Positions 6,797-13,524 of a stretch of DNA of 17,105 bases are shown piece after piece; the stretch's first letter is position 1; each line of letters starts with the position of its first letter. A program made the position numbers and the translations under genes. The DNA comes from an uncultured euryarchaeote. Its GTDB lineage: Archaea > Thermoplasmatota > Poseidoniia > Poseidoniales > Poseidoniaceae. The stretch lies in NCBI GenBank assembly GCA_937881505.1, contig CALGEM010000064.1:1-17105 (forward strand), read 5' to 3'. Below the pieces are notes generated by a model. It searched no databases. It saw nothing but the letters and a program-made list of their open reading frames with translations, and was not told the origin of the DNA.

Positions 6797-7864
6797 TCAG
6801 GATTCGCTTTCTGCATCGTTGGTGAGGGCGGCCTTGATGTCCTCGAGCATGTTGGATTGCGAGTGCTTTCGGTGCATCTCATTGAGCATCATCTTGATGT
6901 CCTCCCACTTGCGTATCTTGTAGAAACAGTGCCGCGGGTCGTGGTCAACACGGCGGGTTGTTCGCTGGTAGGTCAAGAAAGCAAAGAACGAACGGACGAC
7001 ACCTTTCCGAACTTTGTCAGCGGTGGAATCGTCTCCGCTGGTAGTGGTGCCGGGAATGGCAGCCCCACTCGCGCCTGCGTTTACGCCCACTGTCTCTTCC
7101 ATCAAGCCTACCCCTGAGTCGGTCATGATGGTCACGGTAGCGTAGCCGAGCATGGTACCCATTGGCGTGCGTTCGACCATCACTTCGGAGATGCGGTCAA
7201 ACAGGATGCGACGGTGCGACCGGGACAGCAAAAACGCATGGTGGTAAATGATGGCGTTGGTGGTGACCACGTAGGAAAAACTTCGCTGATACTTGTAAGT
7301 TAAGGCCCAGAACAGTAGCGTGAAGGTGAGGCCTGCAACAAAGTAGTTGTAAGAATTGAAGGGAATGAAGTCAAACGCCCCTTCCTCTGCGCCAAACAAT
7401 CCTGCGATGGCGCTGATGAGGTTGTCTGCAGTGATGATGAGCGGAAGGAAGGTTGCACCAAGCATGGCGATGGTGACCCAACGACCCGAAGTTGAGATGT
7501 TGAGCATGCGGTTGGCCCAGGTGAGGAATCCCATGGTGAGCACGAAGCCAATTGGCAGGCTCTCCCAGCTCGTAACCTCAATGAGTTTCGCCGTGAACTT
7601 CAGCAAGAAGGAGGCATCATCAGCCGGATTGAGACCGTTGGCGAACAACATGTGAACGCCAAAGACCAGACCTCCAAGCACATACATGCCCAGGAAGGCC
7701 AAGGTGCTTGGGCGAGCCACGCCGTTTTCGAGGATTTCTTCACCTGCGATGAGTCGATATTTATCCCTCAAACCATCATCTGTGGAGACTTCCTCTTTGG
7801 GCTCCTCTGTCGGTTCTGCGGCCACTTCTTCGGCCACTTCTTCGGCTGCTTGTTCCTCGCTCAT
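6797..7864 (-). CDS. Multi-TM membrane protein with PH-like (bPH) domain
   Basis: The 355-aa protein has an acidic Glu/Ala-rich cytoplasmic N-terminal tail (residues 1-30, including a duplicated 12-nt unit encoding AEEV), then about four hydrophobic segments (roughly 54-74, 104-120, 128-155 and 171-190). Directly after the last one comes SYVVTTNAIIYHHAFLLSR and then RRILFDRISEVMVERTP, GYATVTIMT. This strand pattern is typical of bacterial PH-like (bPH2) domains, which often follow TM helices. A Gly/Ser/Thr-rich insertion (about 255-280) and a basic C-terminal segment with a predicted helix follow. The role may be at the membrane-cytoplasm interface; the ligand is unknown. A possible promoter element lies at 7883-7894, and the upstream operon appears to end before it. 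Confidence 0.7.
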   Translation of the reverse strand: MSEEQAAEEVAEEVAAEPTEEPKEEVSTDDGLRDKYRLIAGEEILENGVARPSTLAFLGMYVLGGLVFGVHMLFANGLNPADDASFLLKFTAKLIEVTSWESLPIGFVLTMGFLTWANRMLNISTSGRWVTIAMLGATFLPLIITADNLISAIAGLFGAEEGAFDFIPFNSYNYFVAGLTFTLLFWALTYKYQRSFSYVVTTNAIIYHHAFLLSRSHRRILFDRISEVMVERTPMGTMLGYATVTIMTDSGVGLMEETVGVNAGASGAAIPGTTTSGDDSTADKVRKGVVRSFFAFLTYQRTTRRVDHDPRHCFYKIRKWEDIKMMLNEMHRKHSQSNMLEDIKAALTNDAESES

Positions 7865-7882
7865 GCTCGGTCCTCAGCCTCG

Positions 7883-7894
7883 TATGTTACAAGG
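7883..7894 (-). promoter_or_regulatory. Candidate promoter element of the PH-domain gene
   Basis: CCTTGTAACATA on the minus strand lies 19-30 nt before the ATG at 7864 and shares CCTTG and A-richness with other elements in the window. It sits in a 67-nt gap just after a T6 tract, where a new transcript would be expected. Confidence 0.3.
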
Positions 7895-7925
7895 TGAGTG
7901 AAATAACTTCCCCCGCTGAGTTTCC

Positions 7926-7931
7926 AAAAAA
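7926..7931 (-). terminator. Oligo-T tract ending the ABC transporter operon
   Basis: Six T residues on the minus strand come immediately after the TGA of the Trp-rich gene. They are consistent with an archaeal U-tract terminator before the separately promoted PH-domain gene. The run is short, so confidence is moderate. Confidence 0.4.
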
Positions 7932-9149
7932 TCAGTGTAAGACGCCCCAGGCGTGCTCGGCGTTGCCCCGTGCCCAACCGTAGTCTTGGCGTGTTCGCCG
8001 GCCAAATTCATCAACGATTTCCAACCTCGTCACGTCAAGTGGGTACTCGTTGTAGGTCAAGTGAGACCAAAGGCCACCTCGGGTGGGTTGGTCAAAGTGC
8101 CAATGCGCTCGTTCGACGGCTTCAACGGTCAACTTGATGCTGGTTCGACCGTTCCACATGTGGACGTTGAATCTGGGAAGGGGTGCGCCGGGGTTCTGAC
8201 CGTGTTCACCTTCTAGGCGATGTGAGACGGTCTTCTCCACCTTTACGCGTGCAAAACGTTCGGTACGCTGATGCTTGGCATCGTGGAAGAGACCGCCTTG
8301 AGAGAGGGCGATGTGTTGGATGTCCCTTTTCTTCCACGGGCGCGGGTTTCGGGCCGTCATGGTCGGCGAGAGATGGGGAAGGAACCAGTCCATGTACGAA
8401 CCGTCTTCGAAGTGAAGGACACCCCAATACCACGGGGGTGAGGGTGCTTGTACACAGACCTTCTGAAAGTAGGCCGTTCCCGTTATGTCCTCACCATCGA
8501 TATGGCCGCTGACCTTTGTGCCATGAACGCGAAGGATGTCGTAGCCCATGGAGGCTGCATACGTGGCAGTCGACGGACGTGCGACCGACATCGCAGGGTT
8601 CCACGGCGTCAGCGATAATTGCATGGAGGCCGGAGCGCCGTTTTCCACCGCTTGCTTATCGCCTTGGAGGTTCAACCAAAATGAGCCCTTATCGCTGTGA
8701 AGGCCCATGGAGAGGTCGTCGGGAAGAAGCGGCACCACCGCTCCACCGCCCTCTCCCTTGCTGCTTTCTTTGCCGGACGCTGGCCAAGCCGGATGGTCAT
8801 CGGCCATGGCCACCATGTTACAGGTTCGCTTGATGTAGGGCTCGTGCATTCGCTGGCCGTCAAACCACCAAGCACAAACCATGCCATCGAGCACCATTCC
8901 ACCATCACCGTCAACGCCTGGTCGGCCTTTTGGCTGCCATGGTGTGCCGTTGACTTCGACGCGATCGTTGTCTTTGGTCGACCAGAGCACCATGAGTTGT
9001 TTTCCCCAGCGTTGGCCTTTTGGGTCATCGATCATGACCAACCACCACCACCAATCCCAGGTCATGTGCCACAAGGGTTCGCGGATGCCAAGTTTCCACA
9101 TGGTGGAAAAGTCACCTTGGAACGTGTTGAGGGCGATGGATTCGTCCAT
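7932..9149 (-). CDS. Trp-rich soluble protein, possibly CrtC/AttH (lipocalin-like) fold
   Basis: The family is not firmly recognised. The 405-aa protein has no signal peptide or TM segment and is remarkably Trp-rich (24 Trp, including a run of four near residue 35). Alternating strand-like blocks (HMTWDWWWWLVMIDD, GMVCAWWFDGQR, SFWLNLQGDKQ, GTAYFQKVCVQAPSPPWYWG followed by VLHFEDGSYMDWFLP, FNVHMWNGRTSIKLTVEA) recall the two-domain beta-barrel architecture of CrtC/AttH-type proteins (carotenoid hydratase and relatives), where a G.aY...W.W.....dG block opens the second half. That assignment is a weak inference. Translation uses GAGGTGG 4 nt before the ATG, overlapping the stop of the ABC permease 9 nt upstream, so it is the last gene of the transporter operon and may act on the same, probably lipid-like, substrate. 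Confidence 0.6.
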   Translation of the reverse strand: MDESIALNTFQGDFSTMWKLGIREPLWHMTWDWWWWLVMIDDPKGQRWGKQLMVLWSTKDNDRVEVNGTPWQPKGRPGVDGDGGMVLDGMVCAWWFDGQRMHEPYIKRTCNMVAMADDHPAWPASGKESSKGEGGGAVVPLLPDDLSMGLHSDKGSFWLNLQGDKQAVENGAPASMQLSLTPWNPAMSVARPSTATYAASMGYDILRVHGTKVSGHIDGEDITGTAYFQKVCVQAPSPPWYWGVLHFEDGSYMDWFLPHLSPTMTARNPRPWKKRDIQHIALSQGGLFHDAKHQRTERFARVKVEKTVSHRLEGEHGQNPGAPLPRFNVHMWNGRTSIKLTVEAVERAHWHFDQPTRGGLWSHLTYNEYPLDVTRLEIVDEFGRRTRQDYGWARGNAEHAWGVLH

Positions 9150-9153
9150 GGTT

Positions 9154-9160
9154 CCACCTC
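9154..9160 (-). promoter_or_regulatory. Shine-Dalgarno sequence overlapping the permease stop
   Basis: GAGGTGG on the minus strand overlaps the TGA of the upstream permease and lies 4 nt before the ATG at 9149. The arrangement copies that of the second YbjQ-like gene (stop codon merged with GAGGTG). Confidence 0.55.
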
Positions 9161-10460
9161 ATTCGATTTCTTTGGATTTGAAGAGCGCACTTCCAAGCAA
9201 CCAGCAGGCAGCTGTTTGGAACACCAAGACGAGCACGGAGACGATGATGGTGGCAAGGGCACCCAAACCAAGGCCGGGTGTGGACCAAAACACATTGAGT
9301 GCATTCGACCCTTCAAGCGAGCCGTTGCCGCCGCCCCACAACCCCATTTGAATCAATAACGGTGTGTCTGACCACGCCAATGCCGCACCGGCGTCCACGA
9401 TATTCATGGCCCAACCGATGACGGAGAATCTGAGAATGGAGGCATCAGGGGCACCGAGGGTGGTCAAAATCATGCCCAATTCCCACGCTGCAAACGGGAG
9501 GGCGAGCACCATGCCGTGTTTCCACATGACGCCGAGCGTGCAAAACAGCATCCCGTAGACCATAACGGCCAAAAGAGCCGCCAACCAAACGGCCATCCAC
9601 ACACCAAGGTCGCTGAATCGGAAGAACCCTTCACTTGGACCGGCGAGACCGGTGATAACGGCCAGGATGGCGATGAGGACGGTGAGATAGACCCACGCCA
9701 TGGCGTAGAACCCGAGGAGGCGATAGAGGAAGACCTCGCCTCTTGCAATCGGTTTTGCGAGCATGAAGTGCATGGTGCCCGAGGTCATCTCGTTTCGAAT
9801 CAGGCCGGTGGCCATGAACAGTGGGACGAAAATTCCGATGAGGAAGACCACGCCCAGTTTCCCGATGGCCAGCACGAAACTTCTGTGAATGGCTTCCAGG
9901 GCATAGGCTTCGTCGTCTGGGTCTTCGTCGACGTTGCCATCGGAGCGAATGACGTAGTTGTCCGGGCTCCAACGTTCTGAGACGATCATGATGTCACAAG
10001 GGATGCCGTTGTTGTTGGCGTCTTTTTGTGATGCCGTTCGTGAATCCACGTCGCAATCGCCGTTGTCGTCCTTGCCAACGCTGCCTTCAGCCAGGGCGTC
10101 CCAATCAAAATCGTCCTCGTTAATCCACACGCTTGGGTCATCCGGCAGGACCGTTGGGTCAAGGATGCCCGGGTGGGAGTTCACGTCAAAAATATCGGTT
10201 CCGTACAGATTTTCCTGTCCGTTGGGATAGCCATCGCCGTCCCAATCGTAGGAGTCGCCGTCGTTGTCGATGGCTTCGTAATCTCTGGTCATGGCATCGA
10301 TGTAGAACATCGTCAGGACGCTCATCGCTGCCATGCCGACAATAAGCACCACCCAGGTTGACAGGCGCTTGCGCTGCTGCCTAAGCGTGAATTCAGCGAT
10401 GGCGAGGGCCTTCCGGTCCATCCCGCTCCAGAGACTCGGGACTTCTCTGGACTGGCTCAT
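9159..10460 (-). CDS. ABC-2 type permease with calcium-loop-like external insertion
   Basis: This 433-aa membrane subunit of an ABC exporter is partnered with the ATPase gene it overlaps by 4 nt (ATGA, with GGAGGGAG 3-6 nt upstream). A cytoplasmic N terminus leads to TM1 (about 35-55). About 135 external residues follow before TM2 (about 195-218). Then comes the ABC-2 hallmark NEMTSGTMHFMLAKPIARGE (about 223-242) and roughly four or five further TM segments. The external loop is very acidic and has DNDGDSYDWDGDGYPNGQE (65-83), a thrombospondin-type-3/EF-like Asp-Gly pattern, and a second block with C136 and DANNNGIPCD (147-156), resembling an Excalibur-type calcium motif and able to form a disulfide. 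This is far larger than a usual ABC-2 external loop. Substrate unknown. Confidence 0.85.
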   Translation of the reverse strand: MSQSREVPSLWSGMDRKALAIAEFTLRQQRKRLSTWVVLIVGMAAMSVLTMFYIDAMTRDYEAIDNDGDSYDWDGDGYPNGQENLYGTDIFDVNSHPGILDPTVLPDDPSVWINEDDFDWDALAEGSVGKDDNGDCDVDSRTASQKDANNNGIPCDIMIVSERWSPDNYVIRSDGNVDEDPDDEAYALEAIHRSFVLAIGKLGVVFLIGIFVPLFMATGLIRNEMTSGTMHFMLAKPIARGEVFLYRLLGFYAMAWVYLTVLIAILAVITGLAGPSEGFFRFSDLGVWMAVWLAALLAVMVYGMLFCTLGVMWKHGMVLALPFAAWELGMILTTLGAPDASILRFSVIGWAMNIVDAGAALAWSDTPLLIQMGLWGGGNGSLEGSNALNVFWSTPGLGLGALATIIVSVLVLVFQTAACWLLGSALFKSKEIE

Positions 10461-11446
10461 GCGCTCCCTCCAGCGAGGTAGTTGAGCAGGGATTCAAGGT
10501 CGTCATCTGGATTGTCAATAACGCTGACACGGTGATTGTTTTCCACGATGAGGCGGGGCAACTCAGCGTGGAGTTGTCCAAAATGATAGGTTTGAATCAG
10601 CAATTCTTGGTCGGTGGGGAAACTGACGCCAAACACGGCAGGATGGCCCAATAGGTCTCGAGCAAGCGCACGTGCATCCTCGCCAATGATTCGGATGGTG
10701 TGGGGGATTTGGTCAAGTCGCTCTCTGATGGCGTGGAGGTTGCCAAGGGCCACCAGTTTGCCCTGGTGGAGGATGACAATCTGTTCGGTAATCCGCTCAA
10801 TCTCATTGAGGATGTGGCTGCTCACCAACACCGTGCGACCGAGTTTTCCGAGTTCACGAATCACGTTCATGATGGTGGTTCGTGCCAGCGGGTCGCACCC
10901 TTGAAGGGGCTCGTCGAGGATGATGAGTTCGGGGTCGTTGACCAGTGCGTGGGCGATTTTCGTGCGCTGGCGCATGCCCTTGGAGAACCGACCGATTTCC
11001 TTGTTGGCGACGTCGCTTAGGCCGACGAAATCCAACACTCGAAGTGCTTCCTTTTCCGCTTCTTTCCTTGTCATGCCGTGCAAACGAGCGAAGGTGCTGA
11101 CAAACTCCAGCGCCGTCATCCAATCGTGCATTTTTTCATGCTCGGGGACAAAACCAACCTTGGCGTAGGGTGCTGGATTTTTCCACGGGTTCATGCCGAA
11201 GAGTTTGACCTCACCAGCGCTGGGCCGGAGTTTCCCCATCAGGAGTTTGAACAGTGTTGACTTCCCAGCTCCGTTCATGCCCAGAATACCCGTCACGCCC
11301 CCGCTCAATCCAAGCGTGATGTTGCTGAGGGCGTGTATGCGACCGTAGGATTTTGAAACGCCGCTGAACAAGACCACAGGGACATTGTGAGCGGCCGGTT
11401 GGGGCGCCGGAGCGGGTTGCCCCTGTTGGGTCATGTCGGGCATCAC
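10457..11446 (-). CDS. ABC transporter ATP-binding protein (NatA/CcmA-like), second of pair
   Basis: This 329-aa ATPase powers an ABC-2 type exporter. After a Pro/Ala/Gln-rich tail of about 20 residues come Walker A GMNGAGKST (56-64), a Q-loop position holding Glu in GFVPEHEKM, signature FSKGMRQR (154-161), Walker B LIILDEP (174-180), and the switch His in VSSHILNE (His 211). The D-loop reads LQGCDP where GLDP is usual. A C-terminal domain of about 90 residues follows, as in DRA-type subunits. The start is taken as GTG 11446, 7 nt after GGAGGTGA, overlapping the upstream permease stop as GTGA; ATG 11443 is an alternative. The gene lies between two permeases and overlaps both. Confidence 0.92.
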   Translation of the reverse strand: MMPDMTQQGQPAPAPQPAAHNVPVVLFSGVSKSYGRIHALSNITLGLSGGVTGILGMNGAGKSTLFKLLMGKLRPSAGEVKLFGMNPWKNPAPYAKVGFVPEHEKMHDWMTALEFVSTFARLHGMTRKEAEKEALRVLDFVGLSDVANKEIGRFSKGMRQRTKIAHALVNDPELIILDEPLQGCDPLARTTIMNVIRELGKLGRTVLVSSHILNEIERITEQIVILHQGKLVALGNLHAIRERLDQIPHTIRIIGEDARALARDLLGHPAVFGVSFPTDQELLIQTYHFGQLHAELPRLIVENNHRVSVIDNPDDDLESLLNYLAGGSA

Positions 11447-12456
11447 TCTCGCGTCACCTCCATCGAGGCCACGCGTGAGGCCAACACGTAGAGCGCCAAG
11501 GCGTTCATCGCCACCAAGGCGACCAGTGAATAGGTCCAGGAATACTGGTCGTAGGTGGTCTGAGTGCCAATCAAGGCTTGACCTACATGGGCAACGCAGT
11601 CATAAGGTGAAATCAGATAGAGAATTTCTCGCTCGAAGAGGTTCTTGACGATGCTGGCCAAGGTCTTGGTTCCAAACACGATGGCGAGCAGCCCGATGCC
11701 AGGGAAAAACCGTCCCGTAGAAACACTCGAGAGGCTGAGGCCGATGCTGGTATAGGTGAAAATCAGCAGCAGGCCGGCGATCATCCCGGCGAGGAACATC
11801 GGGAAGATGTCCACCATCCATGCCCATCCTCGGCCAAACGCAACGACTTCGGCAAGGAAATAGAGGACGTAGGTGATGAGAACGACCAGGGCCTGAATCA
11901 TGGCCACTGAAAGGAACTTCATGCCCACGTAGTCAAACCTTGAGATGGGCCGTGAAAAATAGAGAGCGGACGTTCCGTGTTGACGGTCTTCTGAGATGAC
12001 GCCTCCAACCAACAGAGCGGCCACGATGGGGTAGTAGAGCACGTTGCGTGGGAAGAAACCCAACACGTGGCCGTAGAGGTTATCTCGGCTGACACCGAAC
12101 AAGGAATGGAATTCCGAACTCCCGACAAGTCCTGACAGCAAGGTCATGCCCGCATCAGAAAGTGAGGCAAGGAAGGCGATGAGAATGAAAATCCTCGTCG
12201 GCATCGTCCAAGGCCGATGCCCTTTTTTGAAAATCCCCAGAAGATGATGGCGCAGAATCGACCAGTTTCGCATCCATCGTGGATTCAATTGGCCGGTCCA
12301 GGGCGTGTAGAGTTGCTCGAAGATTTCTCCGCTTTGGGGCGTTGATGCACGTTGAACTTCATCGGGGTGTTCATCGCCTGTGTTGGCGCCCCACGCTACG
12401 TCCATGCGCCCCTGGCCTGTGACGGGCGCCTCTGGAGTCAAATTCTCATCGCTCAA
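11443..12456 (-). CDS. ABC-2 type permease
   Basis: This 337-aa membrane subunit has a cytoplasmic N-terminal stretch of about 85 residues, then roughly six TM segments (about 88-110, 137-156, 183-205, 215-240, 248-268 and 308-328). The ABC-2 signature is clear: VISEDRQHGTSALYFSRPIS (about 154-173) followed by RFDYVGMKFLS. The start codon is TTG, supported by GGAGGTGG 6 nt upstream and by the lack of a nearby ATG; the next Met (residue 18) has no such signal. The TTG overlaps the stop of the preceding ATPase (TTGA), which implies coupled translation and points to that ATPase as partner. It lacks the long external loop of the second permease. Confidence 0.85.
   Translation of the reverse strand: MSDENLTPEAPVTGQGRMDVAWGANTGDEHPDEVQRASTPQSGEIFEQLYTPWTGQLNPRWMRNWSILRHHLLGIFKKGHRPWTMPTRIFILIAFLASLSDAGMTLLSGLVGSSEFHSLFGVSRDNLYGHVLGFFPRNVLYYPIVAALLVGGVISEDRQHGTSALYFSRPISRFDYVGMKFLSVAMIQALVVLITYVLYFLAEVVAFGRGWAWMVDIFPMFLAGMIAGLLLIFTYTSIGLSLSSVSTGRFFPGIGLLAIVFGTKTLASIVKNLFEREILYLISPYDCVAHVGQALIGTQTTYDQYSWTYSLVALVAMNALALYVLASRVASMEVTRE
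11454..11461 (-). promoter_or_regulatory. Strong Shine-Dalgarno sequence for the second ATPase
   Basis: GGAGGTGA on the minus strand is an eight-base match to the complement of the 16S 3' end, lying inside the last codons of the upstream permease, 7 nt before GTG 11446 and 10 nt before ATG 11443. Confidence 0.6.
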
Positions 12457-13463
12457 GCAGCTCCACCTCCCAAGGATTCTGGGGCGTCAACCCGCCTTGC
12501 TTCAATCGGTGATTTCAGCAGGTCGTCACTTGATTTCACGCTGTAGCCGAGGTTGTCCATGATCGCCAAGAAGAGGTCTTCAAGCGATGCCTCGTATTCG
12601 TGCATTCGCCTGATTTGAGCACCGACATCAGCGGCTGCCTGGAGAATGCTCGTGGTCGTGTCTTCACGGGTGTGGGCGATTCGCATGACGCGGCCTTCTC
12701 TCCGAACCCGGAACCCTTGGTCGAGCAAGCGCTGCTCCAGTGGCGTCGCACCGCCCCAGACATGAATTTCGATTTCACGGTCAATGGCCTTCAAGTCCTC
12801 AATCTTCCCTTGAGCAGCCAAGGTCCCTTTGTGGAGCAGAATGATGTTCTCGCAAACGCGCTCAACATCGTCCATGAGGTGGCTCGCCATCAAGATGGAA
12901 CGGTTGGCGTCGTTCACCATGGTGTTGAGCGTGGAGATCATGAATTCCCTTGCCTTCATGTCAAGGCCGTTTGAGGGTTCATCAGCGATGAGTAAATCCG
13001 GGTCGTGAATGATGGCGCAGGCTAATTTTGTCGCTTGCTTCATGCCTGTCGAAAAACTTCCAATCTCTCGGTAGCGTTGCTCGCCCATTCCGACAAATTG
13101 GAGCGCTTCGTGGGCGCGATTCATCGCCACAACGGGGTTCATCCCAAGCAATTCCCCTGAATATCGGACCTGATGGATGGCGTCCATGTCGGGGTTGAGC
13201 GCATCGTACTCCGGCATGTAGCCAATGCGCTGACGAATCTCTACGCCTTGGTTTCGGATGTCGTAGCCCAGCACCGTACCTTCGCCCGAAGTCGCTTGAA
13301 TCAATCCGAGGATGGTCTTCAGGAAGGTGGACTTGCCTGCACCGTTTTGGCCGAGTAATCCAGTGGCTCCTCGTGGGATGTTGATGTTGAGGTTCTCAAG
13401 AGCGACGTGCGGACCGTATGCTTTGGTGAGCGATTTGGTTTGGATGATTGGTTCATCCGCCAT
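12453..13463 (-). CDS. ABC transporter ATP-binding protein (NatA/CcmA-like), first of pair
   Basis: This 336-aa cytoplasmic ATPase of an ABC-2 exporter has Walker A GQNGAGKST (38-46), Q-loop GYMPEYDAL with Glu in the Gln position as in many NatA-type subunits, signature FSTGMKQ (137-143), Walker B LLIADEPSNGLD (157-168), and switch His 195 in ASHLMDD. A C-terminal domain of about 110 residues follows. After the signature the usual Arg is replaced (KQATKLA). ATG 13463 has GGAGAGGA just upstream. It starts 61 nt after tgtA ends, with no clear promoter or T tract between them, so read-through from tgtA is possible. Its stop overlaps the TTG of the permease, which is its likely partner. Confidence 0.92.
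   Translation of the reverse strand: MADEPIIQTKSLTKAYGPHVALENLNINIPRGATGLLGQNGAGKSTFLKTILGLIQATSGEGTVLGYDIRNQGVEIRQRIGYMPEYDALNPDMDAIHQVRYSGELLGMNPVVAMNRAHEALQFVGMGEQRYREIGSFSTGMKQATKLACAIIHDPDLLIADEPSNGLDMKAREFMISTLNTMVNDANRSILMASHLMDDVERVCENIILLHKGTLAAQGKIEDLKAIDREIEIHVWGGATPLEQRLLDQGFRVRREGRVMRIAHTREDTTTSILQAAADVGAQIRRMHEYEASLEDLFLAIMDNLGYSVKSSDDLLKSPIEARRVDAPESLGGGAA
12463..12470 (-). promoter_or_regulatory. Shine-Dalgarno sequence supporting a TTG start
   Basis: GGAGGTGG on the minus strand lies 6 nt before the TTG at 12456 and makes that unusual codon the best start for the first permease. Confidence 0.6.
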
Positions 13464-13524
13464 GGTCCTCTCCGGCCTTGTGTGATGGACGACGACCCAT
13501 GAAGCCTTTCGTCCCGTGGGTGGT

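Noticed and set aside
7819..7842. Two copies of a 12-nt unit as a repeat array
   Set aside because: There are only two copies, in frame within the acidic tail of a coding gene; noted in that gene's entry.
9043..9056. Short CCACCA repeat as a possible microsatellite or slippage site
   Set aside because: It encodes the Trp run in the 405-aa protein in frame and is too short to call a repeat element.
8697..9359. Plus-strand open frame (220 codons) opposite the Trp-rich gene and permease end
   Set aside because: The minus-strand genes have Shine-Dalgarno sequences and a coherent operon, and this frame crosses the junction of two genes.
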